The notes below the pieces were generated by a model. It saw only the letters and a program-made list of their open reading frames with translations. It was not told the DNA's origin and searched no databases. The position numbers and the translations under genes were made by a program. Below are positions 25,607-33,156 of a stretch of 37,456 bases of DNA, piece by piece (within the stretch, counting starts at the first letter, position 1; every line of letters starts with the position of its first letter). The stretch is from Burkholderiaceae bacterium (lineage in GTDB: Bacteria > Pseudomonadota > Gammaproteobacteria > Burkholderiales > Burkholderiaceae_C), in the NCBI GenBank assembly GCA_014879745.1, contig JACSRM010000218.1:1-37456 (forward strand). The letters are read 5' to 3'.

Positions 25607-27084
25607 ACAACGTTGCACAACTGATCGCCGCGGCGGCAGCCGACGCGCCGAACACGGCCTTCGGAACCTTCACGCAGCAGGACCGCCTGTCTCGGGTCGT
25701 CGAACGGGCTCGCACCGTTGCGACGCAACTTGCCGAAGCCGGCCTGGTGCGCGGCGACGTTGTGGCCGTGATCGGCCACAACAGCGGCGCCTATCTCGTG
25801 ACCTGGATGGCCACGCAGTTCGCGGGCCTGCAGGCGGCGCTGATCAATCCAGCATACCCGGACGAACTGCTCGGTGGGATGCTCGACGACCTCACGCCCC
25901 GCGGCATCCTCTGGGTTGGTCGTGATCCGGGGACGCTCTCTGCGCGACCGGAGACCCAGGTCGACATGCAACCGGCCTGGGCAGCGAAGATCTTGGTGTT
26001 GAAGGCCGATGGCCGCAGCGGCGCGCCGTCCGGTAGCGGGCTGGACTGCACGGCCGACGAGATCTCCGGTTACATCCACACCTCCGGAACAACGGGCCGT
26101 CCGAAGTTCTGCGCCCTGTCGCACGGCTACTTCCTGCGTCTCGGCCGCTTTTTCGCCGACTCGCTGGCGCTATCGCGCTTCGATACCGTGTGTGCGCCGC
26201 TGCCGCTGTTCCACATCAACCCGATGGGCTACGGCGTCGTGGGGGCGCTAACCGCGCGCGCTGCGCTGTTGTCGATGGACAAGTTCTCGGCACCGGAGTT
26301 CTGGCCAGCCGTCAAGGCCCATGGCGTGACGGCGCTTGTGCTGCACGCGCCGCCGGCGAACCTGCTGAAGGCCAAGACGACCACCGAAGACGCGGCAGGG
26401 CATCAGGTTCGCATCGGCTTCCTGTGCGACCCGGGCTTCCTGCACCAGTTCAACGTGCCGGTGGGCGTGGGCGGCTATGGCTCCACCGAAGCGGGCGGTC
26501 TGTGCCACGCTGCGCTGCTGCGCCCGGACGAGCAAGACATCCCGGTGGAGGGGGCAACGCACCTCGCCGGCCGCGCACGCCACGACTTCGAACACACGAT
26601 CGGCCCGGACGGGGAGATCTGGATGCGCGGCAAGCACCCGCACGCCCTGTTCGCCGGCTATGCCAAGGGCGGACGCATCGAACCGCAGACCGACGCCGAG
26701 GGCTGGTTCCACACCGGCGACCGTGGTCGCCTGGACGAGTTCGGCCGCATGGTGTTCGTCGAGCGCATCAGCGAGTCCATCCGCGTCAACGGCGAGTACG
26801 TGCCGATCGACTTCGTGGAGGCGCGACTCAAGGGGGCGAAGTCGCTCGGCGAGTTTGCGCTATGGCGCGCCGAGTCGCCGTCGCGTGGGCACGACGTCGT
26901 GCTGTACACGACCTCTCCAGAGGCCGATCCGGCGCAGATCCATGCCGCCTTGGCGGACCTCCCGAAGTACATGCACCCCGGCCAGCTGATCCGCATCGCG
27001 GCGATGCCGCGCGATCCGGGCGTTGGCAAGATTCAGCGGCGCCTGCTCAACGAGCAGGATCGCCTGAACCTGACCAAGCTTTGA
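25603..27084 (+). CDS. AMP-dependent acyl-CoA synthetase/ligase (second in window)
   Basis: Forms an acyl-CoA from a free acid; 493 residues, starting with GTG in a GTGA overlap with the dehydrogenase gene. The phosphate loop is YIHTSGTTGRPKF, followed by GGYGSTEAGG, TGDRGRLDEFGRMVFVERISESIRVNGEYV and the C-terminal lysine in GVGKIQRRLL. It is distinct from the ligase at 6310 and closer to the crotonobetaine/carnitine-type or long-chain-like ligases. In the operon order ligase, dehydrogenase and hydratase can run one round of beta-oxidation-like chemistry on the side chain of the substrate. Confidence 0.88.
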   Translation: MNNVAQLIAAAAADAPNTAFGTFTQQDRLSRVVERARTVATQLAEAGLVRGDVVAVIGHNSGAYLVTWMATQFAGLQAALINPAYPDELLGGMLDDLTPRGILWVGRDPGTLSARPETQVDMQPAWAAKILVLKADGRSGAPSGSGLDCTADEISGYIHTSGTTGRPKFCALSHGYFLRLGRFFADSLALSRFDTVCAPLPLFHINPMGYGVVGALTARAALLSMDKFSAPEFWPAVKAHGVTALVLHAPPANLLKAKTTTEDAAGHQVRIGFLCDPGFLHQFNVPVGVGGYGSTEAGGLCHAALLRPDEQDIPVEGATHLAGRARHDFEHTIGPDGEIWMRGKHPHALFAGYAKGGRIEPQTDAEGWFHTGDRGRLDEFGRMVFVERISESIRVNGEYVPIDFVEARLKGAKSLGEFALWRAESPSRGHDVVLYTTSPEADPAQIHAALADLPKYMHPGQLIRIAAMPRDPGVGKIQRRLLNEQDRLNLTKL

Positions 27085-27098
27085 GGAGGGGTTCGACC

Positions 27099-27896
27099 AT
27101 GGCATTCCTCTCGATCGAGCGCTCCGGCGGCATCGTCACCTTGACGATGTCCGAACCGGCCACGCGCAACGCGATCACCGACAACAGCGCCGTCGACGAG
27201 TTCGCGGCCGTGTGTGCCGAGGTCAACGCGAACCCCGCGGACAAGGTGGTGATCATCACCGGCGCCGGTCCCGCGTTCTCGTCGGGCGGCAACATCAGCA
27301 CGATGCACCGCGGCATGGATCCCGCGACCTCGTGCGACGCGATGGTGGCCGACTATGCGCAGGGCATCCAGCGGCTTCCGCTCGTGTTGACTGCGCTCGA
27401 GGTACCGGCGATCGCGGCCGTCAACGGTCCGGCGCTCGGAGCGGGCTGCGACCTGGCGTGCATGTGCGACATCCGCGTTGCGTCCGAAGCGGCCACCTTC
27501 GCCGAGAGCTTCATCCACTTCGGGATCGTTCCAGGTGACGGCGGTGCCTGGCTGCTGCCGCGCATCGTCGGGGCGTCGATGGCTGCCGAACTGAGCTTCA
27601 CGGGCGATACGCTCACCGCGGCCCAGGCGCTGGAGATCGGTCTGGTCAGCCGCGTCGTCGCGGCCGATTCGCTGCTGCGCGAGACCAGGGCGCTCGCCGA
27701 GCGCATCGCATCGAAGTCCGGCCCGGCACTGCGCTACACCAAGCGCCTGTTGCGCGAGTCCCCGACGTCGAGTCTTGCCTCGTTGCTTGCGCTCTCGGCG
27801 GCCTACCAGAGCATTCTCCACAAGACGCCCGAGCATCGCGCCGCGGTCGAGGCCTTCGAGGTTCGGCGCCGGACACGCAGCTCGGGCGGACGCTGA
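27099..27896 (+). CDS. Enoyl-CoA hydratase/isomerase family protein
   Basis: Crotonase-fold enzyme of 265 residues. The oxyanion-hole motifs are GPAFSSGGNISTMHRG and NGPALGAGCDLACMCDIR. The second catalytic region reads ESFIHFGIVPGDGGAWLLPR: Asp is at the position that is Glu in the standard hydratase (one of the two acids), so isomerase or hydrolase activity is possible. GAGGAG precedes the ATG and the gap to the ligase is 14 bases. It would add water to, or rearrange, the enoyl-CoA produced by the dehydrogenase. Confidence 0.9.
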   Translation: MAFLSIERSGGIVTLTMSEPATRNAITDNSAVDEFAAVCAEVNANPADKVVIITGAGPAFSSGGNISTMHRGMDPATSCDAMVADYAQGIQRLPLVLTALEVPAIAAVNGPALGAGCDLACMCDIRVASEAATFAESFIHFGIVPGDGGAWLLPRIVGASMAAELSFTGDTLTAAQALEIGLVSRVVAADSLLRETRALAERIASKSGPALRYTKRLLRESPTSSLASLLALSAAYQSILHKTPEHRAAVEAFEVRRRTRSSGGR

Positions 27897-27908
27897 GGAG
27901 AAGACCGA

Positions 27909-28892
27909 ATGACGACTCGGCGGCAGAAGTTCACCGGTGCCGCAACTTGCGCCATGCTGGGCAGCGCAAGCATCCCGCGTGCGGCGTTGGCGGCAGTCGC
28001 CTACCCCAGCAAGTCGATCCGCCTGCTGGTGCCTTTCCCGCCCGCGGGTGGTGCCGACCGGGTGACACGCACCCTGACCAGGAAACTCGAGCAGACGATG
28101 GGCGCCACCTTCGTCATCGAGAACAAGGGCGGGGCCAACGGCACCATCGCGCTCGACACCCTGGCGAAGGCACCCGCGGACGGCTACACGCTGTGCCTGA
28201 CGCTGACCGACCAGCCGGCCCTGAATCCCGCGCTATTCGACAAGCCGAGCTACGACACCTTCCGAGACTTCGCCACGGTGTCGCTCATCGCTTCCTACCC
28301 CTTCGTACCCGCTCCTGCGGCAGACAGCGGACTAACCAGCATGAAGCAGGCGATCGACGCCGTGCGGGCCTCGCCGGAATCAGTCTCCGTGGGCTTTCCC
28401 AGCGCCAACGCCCGCCCGGGCCTGGAGCAGTTGCAACGCCGCGCGCGTGCCCGCTTCAACGTGACTCCGTATCAGGGGATCGCCCTGGGCATGCCGGACC
28501 TCATTGGCGGCCGCCTGGGCATCTGGATCGGAACGAGCGCGACGCTGCGGTCCCACATCGAAGGTGGCACGGTCCGGGGACTGGCAATTACCGCAGCCAA
28601 ACGACTGCCCTCGCTGCCCGACGTCCCCAGCGTGACCGAACTCGGATTCCCGGGCTTCGAGACGGTGAGCTGGTATGGCCTGCTCGCTCCCGCCGCGACG
28701 CCGCGGTCGATCGTCTCGACGCTCAACGCCCGCGTCAACGAAGCGCTGGCTTCACCCGAGGTGAGGAGCGCGTTCGAGCAAGACGGCGCCACCCTGCTGG
28801 GTGGAAACCCCGAACGATTCCATCAGGGTCTGCGCGCGGACACGCAGTCTCTCGGTGCCCCGGCCAAAGAGCTATCGCTCAATGCCGACTGA
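27909..28892 (+). CDS. Tripartite tricarboxylate transporter-type substrate-binding protein (Bug family)
   Basis: Periplasmic binding protein, 327 residues, with a signal sequence that starts with paired arginines (TTRRQKF) and ends at about residue 29 (RAALA), so Sec or Tat export. YPSKSIRLLVPFPPAGGADRVTR is the Bug-family signature, followed by IENKGGANGTIALDTLAKAPADGYTL and FETVSWYGLLAPAATP. Bug proteins bind carboxylates or amides. No TctA/TctB membrane partners lie in the window, as is common for the many orphan Bug proteins of Burkholderiales. It follows the hydratase gene by 12 bases. Confidence 0.9.
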   Translation: MTTRRQKFTGAATCAMLGSASIPRAALAAVAYPSKSIRLLVPFPPAGGADRVTRTLTRKLEQTMGATFVIENKGGANGTIALDTLAKAPADGYTLCLTLTDQPALNPALFDKPSYDTFRDFATVSLIASYPFVPAPAADSGLTSMKQAIDAVRASPESVSVGFPSANARPGLEQLQRRARARFNVTPYQGIALGMPDLIGGRLGIWIGTSATLRSHIEGGTVRGLAITAAKRLPSLPDVPSVTELGFPGFETVSWYGLLAPAATPRSIVSTLNARVNEALASPEVRSAFEQDGATLLGGNPERFHQGLRADTQSLGAPAKELSLNAD

Positions 28893-28912
28893 TCCAGTCA
28901 AGGAGATCCAAG

Positions 28913-29779
28913 GTGAAGATCGCAATCATCGGAATGGGAGAGGTGGGCCGCGCGTACGCTCGTGCCCTGCATGATGCCGGGTACCAGCTGCAACTGTGCG
29001 ACGCACGGCCAGCGCCTGCCGCAAGCGAGCTTGCAGTGGGGTGGAAGCAGCCCCTGCACGCGTCGATCGGCGCGTGGCTGACCGAGTGCGAGTGGATCCT
29101 CTCCTGCGTGACAGGCGCCCATGCCCTGGGGGTCGTTGAACAGTCCCTGCCACATGCCGCCAAAGGGGCGACGATCTGCGACCTGACGACAGCCAGTCCG
29201 GACACCAAACGAGCAGCCGCGCGGCGCGCCGGCGAAGGCGCAGTCCGCTACGTGGACGTGGCGATCATGGGCGCTGTCAACTTGAGCCAGCATCGCACGC
29301 CGCTGCTCGCCGCGGGCATCGGATCGGGTGAATTCGCGGACCTGCTGGGCAAGGCGGAGGGCAAGGTCAGGGTGATCGACGGCGGTGCTGCCGGTGATGC
29401 GATCGCCCTCAAGATCCTGCGCAGCGTCTTCACGAAGGGCATGGAAGCCCTCAGTGTCGAACTGCTGATGGCCGCGGAAAAGCAAGGCGTTCGCGAGAAG
29501 CTCTATGAGCAGTTGCGCGACATCGACGAGACGCCGCTGCGCACGTTCATCGACATGCTCGTTCGAACCCATGTCGTGCACGCCCGCCGCCGGGCACACG
29601 AGGTGCACGACGCCGCAGCCGAACTGGCCAAGCATGGGCTGCCCTCGCTGGTGCTGCCCGGGGTCGAAAGCCGCTTTGCGCTCACGATCTCGGATCTGGA
29701 GTCCGCCCCGCCAGCACAAGCGGAACCGAACATCGACCAGGCATTGCAATGGCTTCTGGAGCGTTCGGCTCCAGCCTGA
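28913..29779 (+). CDS. NAD(P)-dependent oxidoreductase, 6-phosphogluconate/3-hydroxyacid dehydrogenase-like with DUF1932 C-terminus
   Basis: A 288-residue beta-hydroxyacid dehydrogenase relative. The GTG at 28913 follows a strong AAGGAGA and opens the Rossmann fold directly (MKIAIIGMGEVGRAYARAL, GxGxxG). DLTTASPDTKR and YVDVAIMGAV are the usual central features, and the catalytic-lysine region is ALKILRSVFTKGMEALSVELL. The C-terminal part matches the DUF1932 helical domain. Such enzymes oxidise beta-hydroxy acids, which would suit the hydratase product after CoA release. It ends the ten-gene run, 77 bases before the AraC gene. Confidence 0.83.
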   Translation: MKIAIIGMGEVGRAYARALHDAGYQLQLCDARPAPAASELAVGWKQPLHASIGAWLTECEWILSCVTGAHALGVVEQSLPHAAKGATICDLTTASPDTKRAAARRAGEGAVRYVDVAIMGAVNLSQHRTPLLAAGIGSGEFADLLGKAEGKVRVIDGGAAGDAIALKILRSVFTKGMEALSVELLMAAEKQGVREKLYEQLRDIDETPLRTFIDMLVRTHVVHARRRAHEVHDAAAELAKHGLPSLVLPGVESRFALTISDLESAPPAQAEPNIDQALQWLLERSAPA

Positions 29780-29856
29780 ACTCCGTCGCGAAATCGCGAG
29801 ATCGACTCCGCGACTGGCCGCACAATGCTTGTTTCGACCTCAATGGCGAAGCGAGA

Positions 29857-30609
29857 ATGCGGCTGGACAAGCAGGTACTGGAGTGGCTCACGCGGACGCC
29901 TGGACTCATCGAGGCGCTGTTCGATGGTCTGCCTGATGTCCTCTTCTACATCAAGGACAGGGAGGGCCGCTACCTCTGGGTCAACCAGACGCTGATGAAT
30001 CGGGCGGGGCTGGACGGCCTCGAGGCCGTCGTGGGCAAGACCGCGGACCAGTTGTTCCCGGTCACCGGTTCGAGCACGATGGCCCAGGACATGGAGGTCA
30101 TCCGCACGGGCCACCCGATCCGCGAACTGCTGCGCCTGTACAGGACCTATCGGGGTGAGCGCTACTGGTGCCTCAGTTCCAAGTTCCCCTTGCTGGACGC
30201 CTCCAAGCGCATCGTCGGTCTGGCTGGCCTGTCTCGTGACCTCCCTCGGCCGAACGAGCGACACCGTAGCTACCACCGGTTGGCGAAGTTCCTGGACTAC
30301 ATCGACGAAGGGATCGACCAGCCAGTGCGAATCGCCGACGCGGCGGACCATGCATCAGTGTCGATGGACACCCTCGGCCGCCTGGTCTTCGAGGTCTTCC
30401 ACGTCACGCCTAAGCAAATGCTGATGAAGAAGCGCATCGACAAGGCGTGTCAACTGCTGGAGGAAACATCGATGTCCATCACCGAAGTCTCCGCTGCGTG
30501 CGGATACGCCGACCACAGCGCCTTCTCGCGCCAGTTCCGCGCGGCCACGCACATCACGCCGGCGCAGTTCAGATCCTCGCAGAGGACCTCAGCGGCATCG
30601 CACGGCTAG
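29857..30609 (+). CDS. PAS-domain AraC-family transcriptional regulator
   Basis: A 250-residue regulator. Residues about 12-125 are a PAS-type sensor (LFDGLPDVLFYIKDREGRYLWVN, LVGLAGLSRDL), and residues about 150-245 an AraC DNA-binding domain with two helix-turn-helix units (IADAADHASVSMDTLGRLVFEVFHVTPKQMLMKKRI and ITEVSAACGYADHSAFSRQFRAATHITPAQFR). ATG 29857 suits the domain layout; an ATG at 29749 would overlap the preceding gene by 31 bases. It lies between two sets of genes that carry the CTATGCAG-N4-CCGCA element and is the only regulator in the cluster, so it probably binds that element. Confidence 0.88.
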   Translation: MRLDKQVLEWLTRTPGLIEALFDGLPDVLFYIKDREGRYLWVNQTLMNRAGLDGLEAVVGKTADQLFPVTGSSTMAQDMEVIRTGHPIRELLRLYRTYRGERYWCLSSKFPLLDASKRIVGLAGLSRDLPRPNERHRSYHRLAKFLDYIDEGIDQPVRIADAADHASVSMDTLGRLVFEVFHVTPKQMLMKKRIDKACQLLEETSMSITEVSAACGYADHSAFSRQFRAATHITPAQFRSSQRTSAASHG

Positions 30610-30627
30610 CGGACCCCAGACGCCGGA

Positions 30628-31080
30628 TCAGACCAGTTTGCTGCGCCGAACCTCCAGCGTGACCCCTGCGCCGCGTTGGGCTGTGTCGAAGTAGGTGAAA
30701 CCGGTTCGGTCCGGCAGGCGGCCACGGGACAGGATACCCAAGCCCATCGCAAGCCCCTCGCGCTCGGCTTGGTCAACGCTCTCCACACCGAAACCCAGGT
30801 GAAAGACACCTTCGCCGTGCTCTTTAAGGAACCGGCGTTGCGGCGTGTCGCCCTCGCCGGGTTGGCAAAGCTGAAGCTGGAAGTTGCCGAGGTTGGCGTA
30901 GCGATAGCGCAGTTGCCGATACACCTCCGGATTCTCGACCGAAAGCTCGTAGATCGAGAGCGACGGGTAGTCGTGCCAAGGGCCGACGCCCAGGGACTCG
31001 TAGTAGGCCACTGCCGCGTCGAGATCACGGACCACCACGCAAACGTGGTGCAGTTGGTGGAAGATCTTGGATGCTGTCAT
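30628..31080 (-). CDS. VOC-superfamily (glyoxalase/bleomycin-resistance fold) protein, copy 1
   Basis: A 150-residue single VOC module: LHHVCVVVRDLDAAVAYYESLGVGPW forms the first beta-alpha-beta unit and HGEGVFHLGFGVESVDQAE the second. Metal-site candidates are the His of HHVC, Gln in the QLQLCQPG strand, His of FHLGF and a C-terminal Glu (VTLEV). The pattern resembles methylmalonyl-CoA epimerase and extradiol-like enzymes. It is convergent with the AraC gene (18-base gap) and divergent from the flavin oxidoreductase, and closely resembles the protein at 32169-32633. Its promoter has the element at 31167. Confidence 0.87.
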   Translation of the reverse strand: MTASKIFHQLHHVCVVVRDLDAAVAYYESLGVGPWHDYPSLSIYELSVENPEVYRQLRYRYANLGNFQLQLCQPGEGDTPQRRFLKEHGEGVFHLGFGVESVDQAEREGLAMGLGILSRGRLPDRTGFTYFDTAQRGAGVTLEVRRSKLV

Positions 31081-31166
31081 CTGGGACCCCTGAGGGATTG
31101 GTCGGTGGTGGTGCCCATTCTTCTGGTGCTTCGCCGAATCGGCTAGAGCAAACGAAGGCTAGCTGC

Positions 31167-31183
31167 TGCGGCTTCCTGCATAG
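31167..31183 (-). promoter_or_regulatory. Conserved 17-base element upstream of VOC copy 1
   Basis: The minus strand reads CTATGCAG-GAAG-CCGCA, pointing to the VOC gene and ending 86 bases before its start codon. The four central bases differ completely from the other copies while the 13 flanking bases are the same, as expected of a protein-binding site with a spacer. Confidence 0.7.
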
Positions 31184-31265
31184 ATGGCATCCGCCGTGTG
31201 TTGGCACGCCTCTGCAGGATTCCCGGATCTTGAGCCGGGACGCCGAGAATGTGAGGATTCTTCGG

Positions 31266-31282
31266 CTATGCAGAACTCCGCA
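31266..31282 (+). promoter_or_regulatory. Conserved 17-base element upstream of the flavin oxidoreductase
   Basis: CTATGCAG-AACT-CCGCA followed by T, oriented towards the gene at 31339 and ending 56 bases before its start codon. With the copy at 31167 it makes a divergent pair, mirroring the pair at 17855 and 18135. Confidence 0.7.
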
Positions 31283-31338
31283 TGACTGCGCGTCAAGGCA
31301 TCTAGCCGCATCCCATGCCTTGTTTGCACAATGGCTCC

Positions 31339-32154
31339 ATGAACATCTTGATCGTTCTTGCTCACCCGGAATCGGCATCGTTCAGCGCTGCGCTCAAGGA
31401 AGTCGCGGTCCGCGAATTCGAGCACATGGGGCACACCGTCGTGGTCAGTGACCTGTATCGAATGGGCTGGAACCCCGCGCTCGGCCCCGGCGACTTCGAT
31501 GGTGAGCGCGCGAGCGCGGACTACCTCGATCTCTCGCGCGAGCAGGAGCATGCATTCGCGAACGACAGCCACAGTGCCGACGTGAAGGCGGAGCAGGATA
31601 AGGTCAAGGCAGCGGACCTTGTGCTGTTCCACTTCCCGGTGTGGTGGTTCTCCATGCCCTCGATCCTCAAGGGCTGGGTGGATCGCGTGTTTAGCCGCGG
31701 CTTTGCATACTCGACCGGGCGGAAGTACGAATCCGGGCACTTCAAGGGCAAGCGCGCAATGTTGTGCATCACGACGGGGACGGCGTCCACGCTCTACGAG
31801 CCCAACGGCATCGACGGCGATCTGCACCACGTTCTATGGCCGATCCACAACGGCATTCTCGGCTACACCGGGTTCACCGTGCTGCCGCCTTTTGCGGCCT
31901 GGATGCCGGCGCGAGTCTCGACGGACGAGCGCCAAGCTTATCTCGATGCCTACGCCGAACGGCTGCGCAGCCTGGATAGGGCAGAGCCGCTGTTCTTCCA
32001 TCCCTGGAGCGACTACGACCACTCTCAGCGCCTTAAGCCGGGTGTGGCTGCTCGATCTGGGGTGCAGTGGAACCCGCTTGCCGGCCAGACGTTCGAGGAG
32101 TCGGCATCGGACTTCGCGAAGCGATCGCACCCCGCCCCGCCGTTCCACACCTGA
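31339..32154 (+). CDS. NAD(P)H-dependent flavin oxidoreductase (flavodoxin-like, NQO1/MdaB type)
   Basis: A 271-residue FMN/FAD-binding reductase. NILIVLAHPESASFSAALK at the N-terminus binds flavin phosphate; LVLFHFPVWWFSMPSILKGWVDRVFSRGFAYS is the flavin- and substrate-site motif of the NAD(P)H quinone reductase family, and ITTGTAS follows. ATG 31339 gives the standard N-terminus; an ATG at 31315 adds eight unsupported residues. The C-terminal 60 residues are longer than in typical family members. It could reduce a quinone, azo or nitro group of the substrate or protect against redox stress. It is followed after 14 bases by VOC copy 2. Confidence 0.87.
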   Translation: MNILIVLAHPESASFSAALKEVAVREFEHMGHTVVVSDLYRMGWNPALGPGDFDGERASADYLDLSREQEHAFANDSHSADVKAEQDKVKAADLVLFHFPVWWFSMPSILKGWVDRVFSRGFAYSTGRKYESGHFKGKRAMLCITTGTASTLYEPNGIDGDLHHVLWPIHNGILGYTGFTVLPPFAAWMPARVSTDERQAYLDAYAERLRSLDRAEPLFFHPWSDYDHSQRLKPGVAARSGVQWNPLAGQTFEESASDFAKRSHPAPPFHT

Positions 32155-32168
32155 TCCAGTTCGCGCAA

Positions 32169-32633
32169 ATGAGCATCAATGCAACCAGCCCCTTCCGCTT
32201 GCTGCACCACGTCTGCATCGTGGTTGCGGATCTTGACAAGGCGACCGGTTACTACGAGTCCCTGGGCGTAGGCCCGTGGAACGATTTCCCGCCTCTGGAG
32301 GCGTTCCGCCACGAACTGAGCGTTCCGGACGTAGATGCCTTCTTGGGCTTGCGGTTCCGCTGGTGCAACCTAGAGAATATGCAACTCCAGCTTTGCCAGC
32401 CAGGCCCAGGAGGAAGCCCGCAGCGGGCGTTTCTTGACTCCCACGGCGAGGGCGTCTTTCACCTCGGGTTCACTGTGAGTGATCTCGACGCCGTCGAGCA
32501 GGACGCGGCGAAGATAGGGCTTCATCCCTGGATGCGCGGGCGCCTGCCGGACCGTACTGGCTTCACCTACTTCGACACGCGCGACGAGGGCGCAGGCGTC
32601 ACGCTGGAGATCCGAGCCAACCGGCGCACGTAG
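32169..32633 (+). CDS. VOC-superfamily protein, copy 2
   Basis: A 154-residue VOC protein sharing long stretches with the one at 30628-31080: LHHVC-VV-DLD, YYESLGVGPW, LQLCQPG, HGEGVFHLGF, RGRLPDRTGFTYFDT and GAGVTLE. The segment between the two halves and the C-terminus diverge, so the pair are paralogues rather than a recent duplication. It is cotranscribed with the flavin oxidoreductase. The two VOC proteins could form a heterodimer or act on successive or isomeric intermediates. Confidence 0.87.
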   Translation: MSINATSPFRLLHHVCIVVADLDKATGYYESLGVGPWNDFPPLEAFRHELSVPDVDAFLGLRFRWCNLENMQLQLCQPGPGGSPQRAFLDSHGEGVFHLGFTVSDLDAVEQDAAKIGLHPWMRGRLPDRTGFTYFDTRDEGAGVTLEIRANRRT

Positions 32634-32657
32634 CGGGGCCGTGTTTGGCGTCTTGGT

Positions 32658-32951
32658 ATGGCGAGATCGCGCGAGTTGTGGGCAGGCCCCCTCGGGGCAG
32701 TCGAGGTGCTGCTTGATCGGCCCGGCGGACCCAAGCGCGGGATGGTTCTGCTGCCCCATCCGCATCCGCTACTTGGCGGCACGCCCGAGCACAGAGTGCC
32801 GGTAACCCTGGCAACTCGACTTTGTGACGACGGCTGGATTGTTGTGCGTCCGGGTTTCAGGGGCGTTGGTGCAAGCGACGGCGTCCACGATTTTGGCGAT
32901 GGCGTAACGTCATCTACGGATACTTTTCCGCGCTTGGAAAGTAGTTTGTAG
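32658..32951 (+). pseudogene. Alpha/beta hydrolase, N-terminal fragment only
   Basis: The first 84 residues match the N-terminus of a family of alpha/beta hydrolases: LLPHPHPLLGGTPEHRVPVTLATRLCDDGWIVVRPGFRGVGASDG with the HPHP oxyanion loop and the FRGVGxS turn. From about base 32909 the frame becomes unrelated (SSTDTFPRLESSL) and stops. The nucleophile-elbow serine and the rest of the roughly 200-residue domain are missing. The break is the right edge of the catabolic cluster where it meets the mobilization module. Confidence 0.7.
32921..32943. repeat. Imperfect hairpin at the edge of the catabolic cluster
   Basis: TACTTTTCC and GGAAAGTA pair around a 6-base loop with one bulged T. It begins about 12 bases after the point where the alpha/beta hydrolase loses homology. 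It could be a terminator for the VOC operon or the end of a mobile unit; no transposase is near. Confidence 0.35.
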
Positions 32952-33010
32952 GCGCAAGGGCGTTGGCAGGAGGCGCCGTACCGATCGTGCGGCTCAATGC
33001 TGCGCACCGG

Positions 33011-33050
33011 GTCAAGGGCGGGCGCAGCCCGGCGACAGCGAACCCTTGAC
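33011..33050. repeat. Nested inverted repeats downstream of the relaxase gene
   Basis: An outer pair GTCAAGGG / CCCTTGAC (8 bases, 24 apart) encloses an inner perfect hairpin CGGGC-GCA-GCCCG. The 205-base gap from 32952 to 33156 holds no gene I can support. The structure may end transcription of the parB-mobC-mobA operon or be a replication or transfer signal. Confidence 0.4.
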
Positions 33051-33156
33051 GCGGGGCGCGGCGGCAGCACGCTGGGGCTCGCGGGCAGGCGGCTGTTCCT
33101 GCGGCCTGCCCCCGAGCCCGTCCGGCGGCGAGGACCCACGCCTTGGCTCTCCACCG

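Noticed and set aside
32907..32950. End of a transposon at the alpha/beta hydrolase break
   Set aside because: There is a hairpin but no recognisable terminal repeat, target duplication or transposase nearby, so I report only a breakpoint.
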